In this document: one piece after another, positions 7,655-16,217 of the stretch | Position numbering within the stretch: position 1 is the stretch's first letter | Layout: each line of letters opens with the position of its first letter | DNA from: Caulobacteraceae bacterium | GTDB taxonomy: Bacteria; Pseudomonadota; Alphaproteobacteria; Caulobacterales; Caulobacteraceae | Direction: 5' to 3' | Length of the DNA: 64,000 bases | Assembly (NCBI GenBank): GCA_031291645.1 | Contig: JARLIQ010000077.1 | Location: 1-64,000 of the forward strand | The notes under the pieces: model-generated | Told to the model about the DNA's origin: nothing | Database searches by the model: none | What the model saw: only the letters and a program-made list of their open reading frames with translations | Position numbers and translations under genes: made by a program

Positions 7655-8173
7655 TCAGCGGGCCGAGGCCACCCGGGTCCCGGCCCCGCCGTCCACCGGC
7701 GGGCAGCCGCTGAAGTCTCCGACCTTGGAGACGGTCAGGACCTTCAGGTTCAGGCCTTGCAGCGGCCGCATCGATCCGGCGCCGTGGCCGGTGAACAGGT
7801 CGATCCGTTCGCCCTTGATCGCCCCGCCGATGTCCGAGGCGTACCAGTAGCCGTCGTGGACGCTGCCGTCCGCCAGCACCATGCCGGCGGTCTCCTTGAT
7901 GTAGATGATCGAGTGGCGGGCGATGAGCGCCGGATCGACCGCGACGGTCCGCATCGGCGAGACCGGGCAGCCCAGGGAATCGTGGGAACTCATCCCGTGT
8001 CCGGCGTGATAGAGCGTCGCCCGCAGCGTCCAGCCGCTGGCGTTCTCGACCACGGACTCATTGGTCGCCGAAATCAGATCCCCAATGGGATCATAGGCTT
8101 GGGGTTGCGCGGCCGACGCGGAGGCCGAAGCCGCAAACGCCAACGTAGCGAGGCATGCCAGGATACGTTTCAT
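7655..8173 (-). CDS. Secreted 3D-domain (double-psi barrel) protein
   Basis: A 172-residue exported protein. Residues 1 to about 23 form a signal peptide (MKRILACLATLAFAASASAS). The C-terminal half is a 3D domain named for its aspartates, with WYASDIGGAIKGERIDLFTG, the fold shared with MltA-type lytic transglycosylases. Other conserved elements are TRVASAR-like C-terminus and CPVSPMRTVAVDP. It probably acts on or binds peptidoglycan in the periplasm. The ATG at 8173 starts the signal peptide; upstream in-frame codons lack a ribosome site. Convergent with fpr, 6 bases apart. Confidence 0.8.
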   Translation of the reverse strand: MKRILACLATLAFAASASASAAQPQAYDPIGDLISATNESVVENASGWTLRATLYHAGHGMSSHDSLGCPVSPMRTVAVDPALIARHSIIYIKETAGMVLADGSVHDGYWYASDIGGAIKGERIDLFTGHGAGSMRPLQGLNLKVLTVSKVGDFSGCPPVDGGAGTRVASAR

Positions 8174-8307
8174 CAGCGTCCCCCCTGTTGTTTCTCGTCG
8201 CGAAGCGAGCCGAGTCGTATAGACGCGATCCGCCCTAGGCAACCCGTTAGGCGGCCGACGGACGGTCGAAACCCGGGCCATGGCGGCGCGGCCGCGAGAA
8301 AAAATTA

Positions 8308-8907
8308 ATGAATCTAAAGATTTACGGCGACTCGATTTCTGGCAATTGCCTGAAGGTGAAGTGGACCGCCGACCGGCTGGGACTCGACTATGACTGGATC
8401 GAGACAGGCGTGCTCAACGGACAGACACGCACGCCGGCCTTCCTGACGTTGAACGGGGCGGGCCAGGTCCCGGTCGTGGTGTTGCCGGACGGTCGGCCGC
8501 TGGCCCAGTCGAACGCCATCATCCTCCACCTCGCCGAAGGCTCGGCGCTGATTCCACGGGACGCCTACCAGCGGGCCAGGATGCTCGAATGGCTGTTCTG
8601 GGAGCAGTACAGCCACGAGCCCTACGTCGCCGTGGCCCGTTTCCAGGTGAAGCACCTCGGCCGGCCGGTCGGCGAGCTGGAGCCGCGGCTGGTCGAGCGG
8701 GCCCGCGGGGCGCTGGCGCGGCTGGACGGGGCGGTGGCCGACGGCGGCTTCCTGGTCGGCGAAGGCCTCAGCCTGGCGGACATCGCGCTGGTCGCCTACA
8801 GCCGGATGGCCGGAGACGGGGGCCTCGCGGTGTCCGACTATCCGGCGCTGGCGGCCTGGATCGGGCGCGTCGAGCAGGCGCTCGGCCTTGGCCCCTACGA
8901 AGCCTGA
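8308..8907 (+). CDS. Glutathione S-transferase family protein
   Basis: A 199-residue GST. The N-terminal thioredoxin-like domain has MNLKIYGDSISGNCLKVKW, the cis-proline GQVPVVVL and the glutathione-contact segment LAQSNAIILHLAE; the C-terminal helical domain contains the N-capping box GEGLSLADIALVAYSRMA. The active-site Ser/Cys region SISGNC is consistent with bacterial beta/theta-like classes. Substrate is unknown. It stands alone, divergent from the 3D-domain gene. Confidence 0.88.
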   Translation: MNLKIYGDSISGNCLKVKWTADRLGLDYDWIETGVLNGQTRTPAFLTLNGAGQVPVVVLPDGRPLAQSNAIILHLAEGSALIPRDAYQRARMLEWLFWEQYSHEPYVAVARFQVKHLGRPVGELEPRLVERARGALARLDGAVADGGFLVGEGLSLADIALVAYSRMAGDGGLAVSDYPALAAWIGRVEQALGLGPYEA

Positions 8908-8984
8908 ACGCCACGTTTGCGTCGCCGAACGCAACTAGGAAGGCTAGAAGCGCCTATTCGTCGCCCGTTCCTGGAGCTCCGATC

Positions 8985-10007
8985 ATGCCCATCCCGGCCC
9001 TGCGCGCCGCCACGCTCGCCTGCCTGCTGGCGCTCGCCGCGCCCGCCAGCCCGGCCCTGGCCTGGGGCGCCACCGGCCACCGGCTGATCGGGGAGTTGGG
9101 CGAGGCGGCCCTGCCGGCCGACCTGCCGATCTTCCTGCGCACGCCTCAGGCGATCGAGGCGGTGGGCGAGTTCGCCCGCGAGCCCGACCGCTCCAAGGGC
9201 TCGGGCCGGGTGCACGACACCGAGCGCGACCCCGGCCATTTCGTCGACCTGGACGATGACGGCAAGATCCTCGGCGGGCCGGCCCTGGCGGCCCTGCCGG
9301 CCACGCGCTCCGACTACGAGACGGCGCTGCGCGCGGTGAACACGGACAGCTATCACGCCGGCTATCTGCCCTATTCGATCATCGACGGCTGGCAGCAGCT
9401 GGTGAAGGATTTCACCTACGTCCGGGTGCTGGAGGCGGCGATCCCGCGGGAGACGAACCCCGAGCACAAGGCCTGGATGCGGCGGGACCTGGAGCGGCGC
9501 CAGGCGCTGACCCTGCGCGACCTCGGCGTCTGGGCCCATTTCGTGGGCGACGGCAGCCAACCGATGCACGTGACGGTCCATTACAACGGCTGGGGCCCCT
9601 ATCCGAACCCGAACGGCTACACGATGGATCGGATCCACGCCCCGTTCGAGGGCGCCTTCGTGCGCACCAACGTCGGCGCGGACCAGGTGCGCGCGGCCAT
9701 GGCCGCGGAGGCGCCCTGCGCGGACCCGATCGAGGTCTGCGCCGGCCGCTACCTGGCCGCCACCGCCGCCACGGTCGAGCCGCTCTACGCCCTCTGGAAG
9801 GCCGGCGGCTTCGTCGGCGCCGATCCGGCGCGCGGCAAGGCCTTCGCCGCGGCGCGCCTGGCGGCGGGCGTGGACGAGCTGCGCGACCTTGTGGTGAGCG
9901 CCTGGGCAGCCAGCGCGAACGGCTCGGTCGGCTATCCGCCGATCACGGTCGACCAGGTGGTCAAGGACCACATGGACCCGTACGACGCGCTTTACGGCGA
10001 GGACTAG
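8985..10007 (+). CDS. S1/P1-type zinc nuclease, secreted
   Basis: A 340-residue protein of the S1/P1 nuclease family, which cleaves single-stranded nucleic acids and 3'-nucleotides with a trinuclear zinc site. A signal peptide (MPIPALRAATLACLLALAAP) should be cut before WGATGH, which gives the mature N-terminal Trp and the nearby His that bind zinc in this family. Further ligands are visible in PGHFVDLD, WAHFVGDGSQPMHV and HAPFEGAFV. GGAG precedes the ATG. It likely acts in the periplasm or outside the cell in nucleic-acid scavenging. Confidence 0.87.
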   Translation: MPIPALRAATLACLLALAAPASPALAWGATGHRLIGELGEAALPADLPIFLRTPQAIEAVGEFAREPDRSKGSGRVHDTERDPGHFVDLDDDGKILGGPALAALPATRSDYETALRAVNTDSYHAGYLPYSIIDGWQQLVKDFTYVRVLEAAIPRETNPEHKAWMRRDLERRQALTLRDLGVWAHFVGDGSQPMHVTVHYNGWGPYPNPNGYTMDRIHAPFEGAFVRTNVGADQVRAAMAAEAPCADPIEVCAGRYLAATAATVEPLYALWKAGGFVGADPARGKAFAAARLAAGVDELRDLVVSAWAASANGSVGYPPITVDQVVKDHMDPYDALYGED

Positions 10008-10031
10008 GACGGCAAACAAGGGGAGGGGGTC

Positions 10032-10805
10032 ATGGACGTCGGCCAGGTCAACCGGGAAGGCTGGGACCGCCGGGTCGAGGCGGCGGACGTCTGGACCGTC
10101 GCGGTCGACGCCGAGACGATCGCCCGCGCGCGGGCCGGGGACTGGGCGATCCACCTGACCGCCAACCGCCCGACGCCCGCCGACTGGCTCGGGGATGTCG
10201 CCGGGCGCGACGTCCTGTGCCTGGCCAGCGGCGGGGGGCAGCAGGGGCCGACCCTGGCCGCGGCGGGCGCCAGGGTGGTGGTGTTCGACGCCTCCGCCCG
10301 CCAGCTGGCCCAGGACGAGGCGGTTGCGCGGCGCGAGGGCCTGGACCTCACCATCCGGCAGGGTTTCATGCATGACCTGTCGGGCTTCGCGAACGCCGCC
10401 TTCGACCTGATCTTCCACCCGGTTTCGAACTGCTATGCGCCCCAGGTCGAGCCGGTCTGGCGCGAGTGTTTTCGCGTGCTCCGGCCCGGCGGGGTCCTGC
10501 TCGCCGGCTTCATGAACCCGATGGTCTATGTGTTCGATCCGGACGCCGAGGCGCGGGGCGAACTGGTCGCGCGCTTCCGGCTGCCCTATTCCGACATCGC
10601 CGACCGCGACCCGGAGACCCTGGCCGCGATCATCGCGCGCGACCACACCGTGGAGTTCAGCCACTCGCTGGAGGCGCAGATCGGCGGCCAGCTGCGGGCG
10701 GGCTTCCTGCTGACGGGCCTGTTCGAAGACACCGACCGGGGCGACGCCTCGATGCGCTCGCGCTGGTTCCCGACCATGATCGCGACCCGGGCCGTCAAGC
10801 CGTGA
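10032..10805 (+). CDS. Class I SAM-dependent methyltransferase
   Basis: A 257-residue Rossmann-fold methyltransferase. SAM motif I is DVLCLASGGGQQGPTLA, followed by ARVVVFDASARQL (acidic residue binding the ribose), FDLIFHPVSN and the post-motif VLRPGGVLLAGF. The N-terminal NREGWDRRVE is shared by a family of small-molecule or unknown methyltransferases. A GGGGAGGGGG ribosome site precedes the ATG. The gene follows the nuclease by 24 bases and may be co-transcribed with it, but no shared pathway is evident. Confidence 0.85.
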   Translation: MDVGQVNREGWDRRVEAADVWTVAVDAETIARARAGDWAIHLTANRPTPADWLGDVAGRDVLCLASGGGQQGPTLAAAGARVVVFDASARQLAQDEAVARREGLDLTIRQGFMHDLSGFANAAFDLIFHPVSNCYAPQVEPVWRECFRVLRPGGVLLAGFMNPMVYVFDPDAEARGELVARFRLPYSDIADRDPETLAAIIARDHTVEFSHSLEAQIGGQLRAGFLLTGLFEDTDRGDASMRSRWFPTMIATRAVKP

Positions 10806-11114
10806 CCGGCGAAGCGGCGTGGGAACGGCGGAGCTGGTTCGGCCGTTAACGGACTGGGTTCAGGCTTTGCCGCAGCGTCGCGGCGGCCTGGGTCGCCGGG
10901 CAAGGGCTGGCGTGCACAGGCAGTCGTACACAGGGAATTTCCCAACTATGCCTTGGATTCCGGCGCCGACCGCCTAAGTCGCCAATGCGAGACCCGGTTA
11001 AGCTGGCGCTAACCGCAGACCGCACAGTTGTTTCAGCAAGCCGCGCATCCTCTGGTAAGAGTCGAGGTGCGCTGGCGAGGCGGTTGGACTCGCGCCACGG
11101 AATTGTCTGCGATC
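10806..11114. other. Intergenic leader of the Mla-like operon
   Basis: About 309 bases with no convincing gene. It holds a CCGTTAACGG palindrome (10843-10852), a CtrA-like motif (10998-11013) and two GANTC sites (11059-11063 and 11087-11091), which in Caulobacterales are CcrM methylation targets. An in-frame ATG at 11028 would extend the permease by 29 residues, but the residues lack family similarity. Confidence 0.5.
10998..11013 (+). promoter_or_regulatory. CtrA-like binding motif
   Basis: TTAA-GCTGGCG-CTAAC matches the CtrA consensus TTAA-N7-TTAAC at all but one position. It lies 101 bases before the permease ATG, in a region with GANTC sites. One-mismatch motifs are not rare, so this is only suggestive of cell-cycle control. 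Confidence 0.3.
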
Positions 11115-12230
11115 ATGTCCAGCCCCGCCGCCTTCAACGTCCAGCAGAGCGACACGGGCCGCGTGGCCCAGCTGTCCGGCGACTGGACGGCGGTGGGGCT
11201 CGGCCACGCGGGCCAGCGGCTGCGCGAGGCGCTGCGCGGCGTGGAGCGCTTCACCCTGGACGTCAGCGGCATCGGCCGGTGCGACACGGCGGGCGTCCTG
11301 GCGATCCTGAGAGCTTCGGACGGTCGCATCGATCCGGCCACCTGGGCGTCTTCGCCTAAGCTGGAAAGGCTCGCGGGCCTGGTCAGCAACGCGGTCCGGC
11401 CCGTGTCGGTCGCGCCGCGCGGGTCGCGCTCGATCGAGGAATTGCTGGACCGGGTAGGTCGCGGGCTGGTCCAGGCCGGGATCGACGCCTACCACACCAT
11501 GGCCTTCGTCGGGCGCCTCTTGGTGGTGGTCGGCCGGGTGGCGCGCGATCCGCGGCGCATCCGCTGGGCGGCCTGCGTCAGCCTGGCCGAGCGGGCCGGG
11601 CTGGACGCCATTCCGATCGTGATGGTGACGACCTTCTTCATCGGCGCGGTGGTGGGCTTCCTCGGAGCGGACGAGCTGAGCCGCTTCGGCGCCCAGGTCT
11701 TCGCGGTCGAGCTGATTTCCATCGCCGTGATGCGCGAGTTCAACGTGGTGATCACCGCCGTGCTGCTGGCTGGCCGCTCGGCCTCCAGCTTCGCGGCCGA
11801 GATCGGCTCGATGAAGATGAACCAGGAGATCGACGCCATGCAGACCATGGGGGTCGATCCGTTCGAGGCCCTGGTGCTGCCCAGGTTCGCAGCCCTGCTG
11901 ATCACCATGCCGCTCTTGACCTTCATGGCGACCCTGGCGGGCCTGGCGGGCGGTATCCTGATCAGCTGGTGGGTGCTGGGCCTCAGTCCCGACTTCTTCA
12001 TCCAGCGGATGCTCGACAACGTCAGCCCGAACCATTTCTGGGTGGCGCTGAGCAAGGTGCCGGTGATGGCCGCGGTGATCGCCGGCATCGGCTGCCGCCA
12101 GGGCATGGAGGTCGGCGGCGACGTCCAATCCCTCGGCAGCCGGGTCACGGCGGCGGTGGTGCACGCCATCTTTTCGATCATCCTGATCGATGCGGTGTTC
12201 GCGTTGGTCTACATGAAGCTGCAAGTATGA
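11115..12230 (+). CDS. mlaE: Mla-type lipid transport permease with N-terminal STAS domain
   Basis: A 371-residue inner-membrane permease. Residues about 1-85 form a STAS domain (FTLDVSGIGRCDTAGVLAI), equivalent to the separate MlaB protein of E. coli. The rest is a MlaE/YrbE permease with about five to six membrane segments and the conserved AAEIGSMKMNQEIDAMQTMG loop in outline (EIGSMKMNQEIDA). Together with the ATPase and MCE protein that follow it should move phospholipids between the membranes. Start at 11115 fits the STAS domain. The stop overlaps the next start as ATGA. Confidence 0.9.
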   Translation: MSSPAAFNVQQSDTGRVAQLSGDWTAVGLGHAGQRLREALRGVERFTLDVSGIGRCDTAGVLAILRASDGRIDPATWASSPKLERLAGLVSNAVRPVSVAPRGSRSIEELLDRVGRGLVQAGIDAYHTMAFVGRLLVVVGRVARDPRRIRWAACVSLAERAGLDAIPIVMVTTFFIGAVVGFLGADELSRFGAQVFAVELISIAVMREFNVVITAVLLAGRSASSFAAEIGSMKMNQEIDAMQTMGVDPFEALVLPRFAALLITMPLLTFMATLAGLAGGILISWWVLGLSPDFFIQRMLDNVSPNHFWVALSKVPVMAAVIAGIGCRQGMEVGGDVQSLGSRVTAAVVHAIFSIILIDAVFALVYMKLQV

Positions 12231-13039
12231 CGAGCGCCGCCGAAGCGATTCAGGACGACGAGTCCGCGCCGCCCATAGAGGTCGACGGCCTGGTGTCGCG
12301 GTTTGGCGACCACGTGGTGCACGACGGCCTGTCCCTGAAGGTGCGCGCCGGCGAGGTGCTGGGCCTGGTCGGCGGTTCCGGTTCGGGCAAGTCCGTGCTG
12401 CTCAACACCCTGATCGGGTTGAAGGAGCCGGATGGCGGCCGGGTGCGTATCTTCGGCCAGGATCTCGCCACCGCGACCACGGCGGAGTGGGAGGCGATCG
12501 AGCAGAGTTGGGGCGTCCTGTTCCAGCAGGGCGCGTTGTTCTCGAACCTGACGGTTCTGGAGAACGTGGCCGCGCCCCTGGTCGAGCACAGCAGGCTGCC
12601 GATCACGGCGATCAACGACGTCGCCGCCCTGAAGATCGCCATGACCGGCCTGCCGGCCGAGGCGGCGGCGCTCAAGCCGGCGGAGCTGTCCGGCGGGATG
12701 ACCAAGCGGGCGGGCCTGGCGCGCGCCCTGGCGATGGATCCCAAGCTGCTGTTTCTGGACGAGCCCACCTCGGGGCTGGATCCCATCGCCGCCGCGGCCT
12801 TCGACGAACTGATCGCCGGTCTGTCCGACAGCCTCGGCCTGACGGTGTTCATGATCACCCACGACCTCGACAGCCTGCACGCGATCTGTGACCGGGTGGC
12901 GGTGATCGCCGATAAGAAGGTGGTGGCCGTCGGCACGATCGAAGAACTCGAACGTTCGGACCACCCCTGGATCAAACAGTATTTCCTGGGCCCGCGAGGA
13001 CGCGCCTCGGCTCAAGCCGCCGCGCGAGGAGCGCACTGA
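12227..13039 (+). CDS. mlaF: Mla-type ABC transporter ATPase
   Basis: A 270-residue ATP-binding subunit powering the adjacent permease. Walker A is GGSGSGKS, the signature is LSGGMTKRAGLARA and Walker B LLFLDEPTSGLDP, followed by the switch histidine in MITHDLDSLH. The signature form SGGM with TKRAGLARA is typical of MlaF-type ATPases. It overlaps the permease by 4 bases and the MCE gene by 1 base (TGATG), so the three are translationally coupled. Confidence 0.93.
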   Translation: MTSAAEAIQDDESAPPIEVDGLVSRFGDHVVHDGLSLKVRAGEVLGLVGGSGSGKSVLLNTLIGLKEPDGGRVRIFGQDLATATTAEWEAIEQSWGVLFQQGALFSNLTVLENVAAPLVEHSRLPITAINDVAALKIAMTGLPAEAAALKPAELSGGMTKRAGLARALAMDPKLLFLDEPTSGLDPIAAAAFDELIAGLSDSLGLTVFMITHDLDSLHAICDRVAVIADKKVVAVGTIEELERSDHPWIKQYFLGPRGRASAQAAARGAH

Positions 13040-13977
13040 TGGAAAGAAACGCCAACTACGCCCTGGTGGGGTTCTCCACCCTCATCCTGTTCATCGGCCT
13101 GGTGGTCTTCGTCGTCTGGCTGGCGAGGGTCTCCTACGGGCGGGAATACGACCTGTACGACATATTGTTCGTCGGTCCGGTCCAGGGACTCTCCCAGGGC
13201 GGCGACGTCGACTTCAACGGCATCAAGGTCGGCGAGGTGACGCGGATCGCGCTCGACCGCACAGACCCCTCGCGGGTGATCGCCCGCGCGCGGGTGACCT
13301 CGGACGTGCCGATCCGCACCGACAGCTACGCCACCCTGGAGCCACAGGGCGTGACCGGGGTGGACTACGTCCAGATCACCGCCGGCAACAGCAAGAACCC
13401 GCTGTTGAAGGACACAGTCCCGCACGGCGAGGTCCCGGTGATCCACACCCGGCCCGGCGTGCTCTCGAGCCTACTCCAGGGTAGCGGCACCATATTGGCC
13501 GCGGCGGCCCAGGCGCTGGACCGGATCAACCGGCTGCTCTCGGACCAGAACCTGAAGAACATCTCCGGCGCGATCGGCGACGTCCACGCCATCACCGCCG
13601 AGGCGCGCGGCCGCAAGCAGCTGTTCGCCGACGCCGACCAGGCGATCAAGAACATCGACGAAGCCGCCGTGAGCATCAAACAGCTCAGCGACAGCTCCAG
13701 CCAGCTGGTCAACGGCGACGGCCGCCGCAGCCTGCGCGACATCGCCGACGCCGCCGGCCAGATCAAGGACGCCGCCAGCGACGCCCGCGCCCTGGTCAAG
13801 CGGCTGGAAGGCCCGACCACCGACTTCGCCACCACCGGCCTGCCGCAGCTCACCCAGGCGGTCGCCAGCCTGCAGCAGGCGGCCGATTCGCTGAACCGGC
13901 TCGCCGCGGAGGCCGAGCAGAGTCCCCAGGCGCTGGTGACCAAGGCGCCCGCCAAGGAAGTGCAGGTGAAACCGTGA
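13039..13977 (+). CDS. mlaD: MCE-domain protein (MlaD-like)
   Basis: A 312-residue periplasmic substrate-binding subunit anchored by one N-terminal membrane helix (about 8-28). The MCE domain follows (about 38-120), with QGLSQGGDVDFNGIKVGEV and LEPQGVTGVDYVQI in outline. A long helical region with heptad character extends to the C-terminus (about 140-300), as in the longer YebT/PqiB-like or actinobacterial MCE proteins rather than the short E. coli MlaD of about 180 residues. It probably forms a ring with a helical extension carrying lipids across the periplasm. Confidence 0.88.
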   Translation: MERNANYALVGFSTLILFIGLVVFVVWLARVSYGREYDLYDILFVGPVQGLSQGGDVDFNGIKVGEVTRIALDRTDPSRVIARARVTSDVPIRTDSYATLEPQGVTGVDYVQITAGNSKNPLLKDTVPHGEVPVIHTRPGVLSSLLQGSGTILAAAAQALDRINRLLSDQNLKNISGAIGDVHAITAEARGRKQLFADADQAIKNIDEAAVSIKQLSDSSSQLVNGDGRRSLRDIADAAGQIKDAASDARALVKRLEGPTTDFATTGLPQLTQAVASLQQAADSLNRLAAEAEQSPQALVTKAPAKEVQVKP

Positions 13978-14612
13978 GACCCTATCGCGGACTGGCCCTA
14001 GCGGCCGCAACCGTCGTGGCCTTGGGCCTCGGCGGTTGCATAACCCTGTTCCCGAAGACCCAGCCGGCGCAGCTCTACGCGTTCGGGAACAGCTTCCCCG
14101 CCGGCCCCGCGCCCGCCGACGCCGGCGGGCCGCCGATCAACGTGGTGAGCTCGCGGACCGAATTCGAGCGCGCCGCGGCCAGCGACCGCATCCTGACGGT
14201 GAACAACCGCGAGGCGGGCTACATCGCCAACAGCCGCTGGATATCATCCGCGGCGGTCCTGTTCGACGAGGCCGAGTCGCGGGCCTTCACGGCCGACGCC
14301 GGGCGCGCGCGGCTGGTGCGGGCGGGCCAGATGGCCAGTGCGGCGGCGGCCCTGCAGCTCGATGTCCCGACATTCGAGGCCCGCTATCCCGGCAGCCTTT
14401 CGGCCGCGCCCACGGTGGTGGTCGAGGTGCGCGCCATCCTGGTGGCCCTGCCGGATCGCCACGTCCTCGGCGAGCAGACCTTCACCGTCAGCAAGCCGGC
14501 GGGGACCAACCGGGTCGGGGAGATCGTCCAGGCGTTCGACGCGGCCACCGTCGAGGCCCTGAGCCAGGTCGCCACCTGGACGGACGCCCAAGTGGCCCAG
14601 CCCAAGAGCTAG
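13974..14612 (+). CDS. ABC-type transport auxiliary lipoprotein (PqiC-like)
   Basis: A 212-residue outer-membrane lipoprotein candidate. The signal peptide ends in a lipobox LGLGGC with C22 as the lipidated residue. The rest matches the ABC-type auxiliary family (PqiC/YmbA): AQLYAFGNSF, then RILTVNNREAGYIANSRW and a C-terminal VGEIVQAFDAATVEAL segment. It starts with GTG and overlaps the MCE gene by 4 bases. It likely docks the MCE tunnel to the outer membrane. No mlaA or mlaC homologue is in the cluster. Confidence 0.85.
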   Translation: MRPYRGLALAAATVVALGLGGCITLFPKTQPAQLYAFGNSFPAGPAPADAGGPPINVVSSRTEFERAAASDRILTVNNREAGYIANSRWISSAAVLFDEAESRAFTADAGRARLVRAGQMASAAAALQLDVPTFEARYPGSLSAAPTVVVEVRAILVALPDRHVLGEQTFTVSKPAGTNRVGEIVQAFDAATVEALSQVATWTDAQVAQPKS

Positions 14613-14616
14613 GCTG

Positions 14617-15513
14617 CTACGCAGCTAGGCCGTTCAGCCGCTTGGCGGCGGTCACCGTGTTCTGAAGCAGGCAGGCGACGGTCATCAGGCCGACGCCGCC
14701 GGGCACGGGCGTGACCCAGTCGGCCACCGCCATCGCCTCGTCGAAGGCGACGTCGCCCACCACGATGGTCTTGCCGGCGGCCGCGGCCTTGGGCCGGCGC
14801 GAGGGGATGCGGTTCATGCCGACGTCGATCACGGTCGCGCCGGGGCGGATCCAATCCCCCCGCACCATCTCCGGCCGGCCGACCGCGGCGACCAGGATCT
14901 CCGCCTGCCGCGTGACCGCCGGCAGGTCCCGGGTGCGGGAATGGGCGATGGTGACGGTGCAGTCGGCCTGCAGCAGCAGCTGGGCCATCGGCTTGCCGAC
15001 CAGGTTGGAGCGGCCGACGACCACGGCGCTGCGCCCACGCAGGTCGCCCAGGGTTTCGCGCAGCATGATCATGCTGCCGACTGGCGTGCAGGGGACCAGC
15101 CCCGGCAGGCCGACGGCCAGGCGGCCGGCGTTGAAGACGCTGAGGCCGTCGACGTCCTTGTTCGGATCGATCGCGGCCTGGATGAGCACGGGATCGATGT
15201 GCGGCGGCACGGGGAACTGCACCAGTATGCCGTGGATGGTCGGATCGGCGTTCAGTTCGGCGACGATCGACAGCAGTTCGGCCTGCGTGGTCTCGGCCGG
15301 CAGCTTGCGGGTCACCGAGTGCATGCCCGCCTCGAGCGTCTGGACGCCCTTGCTGCGGACATAGATCTCGCTGCCCGGGTCGTCGCCGACCAGCACCACC
15401 GCCAGGCCCGGCTGCAGGCCGTGGTCGCGCTTGAGGGTGATGACGTCCTCGGCCACGCGGTCGCGGACCTTGGCCGCAAGCACCTTGCCATCGATGATCT
15501 GAGCTTGGCCCAT
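14617..15513 (-). CDS. folD: Methylenetetrahydrofolate dehydrogenase/cyclohydrolase
   Basis: Bifunctional enzyme interconverting 5,10-methylene- and 10-formyl-tetrahydrofolate. The 298 residues carry all family motifs: the catalytic YVRSK lysine segment, [22 protein letters not shown], the NADP loop [11 protein letters not shown] and the C-terminal VPGGVGLMT. Length is normal for the family (about 285-300). It is convergent with the lipoprotein gene, with only 4 bases between the stops, and a short CTGC-TAC-GCAG stem sits over that junction. Confidence 0.96.
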   Translation of the reverse strand: MGQAQIIDGKVLAAKVRDRVAEDVITLKRDHGLQPGLAVVLVGDDPGSEIYVRSKGVQTLEAGMHSVTRKLPAETTQAELLSIVAELNADPTIHGILVQFPVPPHIDPVLIQAAIDPNKDVDGLSVFNAGRLAVGLPGLVPCTPVGSMIMLRETLGDLRGRSAVVVGRSNLVGKPMAQLLLQADCTVTIAHSRTRDLPAVTRQAEILVAAVGRPEMVRGDWIRPGATVIDVGMNRIPSRRPKAAAAGKTIVVGDVAFDEAMAVADWVTPVPGGVGLMTVACLLQNTVTAAKRLNGLAA

Positions 15514-15563
15514 CGGCGAATCCCTCCAGCCGGCGATGGCGCTCCTATGCCCGACGCGGCCGC

Positions 15564-16217
15564 CTATGCAACCGGTTCCTGCCGCAGGGCGGCCGCGGCG
15601 CGCGCGAGTGTGGTGATCCGGTCCCAGTCGCCGGCGCGGACGGCGTCGGCCGGCGCGACCCAGGCCCCGCCGACGCAGAGCACGTTGGGCAGCGAAAGAT
15701 AGGCCGGCGCGGTGTTCTCGCCGACCCCGCCCGTGGGGCAGAAACGGCATTCGCCGAACGGCCCGTACAGCGCCTTCAGCGCCGGCGCGCCGCCCGAGGT
15801 CTCGGCCGGAAAGAACTTGAACCGGTTCAGGCCCGCGTCCAGGCCGCGCATCAGGTCCGAGGCGGTCGCCACCCCGGGCAGGAAGGGCAGGGGCGCGGCG
15901 CGCGCGGCGGCGATCAGGGGCTCGGTCAGGCCGGGGCTGACGATGAAGCGCGCGCCGGCCTTGGCCGCGCGTTCGTAGTCGCCGGGGTTCAGCACCGTGC
16001 CGGCGCCGACGATGGCCTCGGGCGCGGCCTCGGCCATCCGCGTGATGGCTTCGAGCGCCACCGGGGTGCGCAGGGTCACTTCCAGCACCGGCAGGCCGCC
16101 GGCGACCAGCGCCCGGGCCAGCGGGACGGCGTCTTCGAGCCGCTCGATGGTCAGCACCGGGATCACCGGGCTGACGCGCATCAGGGCGTCGGCGGTCGTG
16201 GGCGAGGCGTCAGTCAT
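15564..16217 (-). CDS. eda: KDPG aldolase (2-dehydro-3-deoxy-phosphogluconate aldolase)
   Basis: Splits KDPG to pyruvate and glyceraldehyde 3-phosphate, the last step of the Entner-Doudoroff pathway. The 217 residues show the class I aldolase TIM barrel: [10 protein letters not shown] at the N-terminus, [14 protein letters not shown] with the catalytic Glu, [15 protein letters not shown], the Schiff-base lysine in FKFFPAE and the phosphate site CPTGGV. The start overlaps the zwf end by 8 bases, so both are in one transcript. No edd or pgl is adjacent. Confidence 0.95.
   Translation of the reverse strand: MTDASPTTADALMRVSPVIPVLTIERLEDAVPLARALVAGGLPVLEVTLRTPVALEAITRMAEAAPEAIVGAGTVLNPGDYERAAKAGARFIVSPGLTEPLIAAARAAPLPFLPGVATASDLMRGLDAGLNRFKFFPAETSGGAPALKALYGPFGECRFCPTGGVGENTAPAYLSLPNVLCVGGAWVAPADAVRAGDWDRITTLARAAAALRQEPVA

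Noticed and set aside
11028..11114. N-terminal extension of the STAS-permease from ATG 11028
   Set aside because: No STAS similarity in the added residues, and it overlaps the regulatory-looking region; start placed at 11115.
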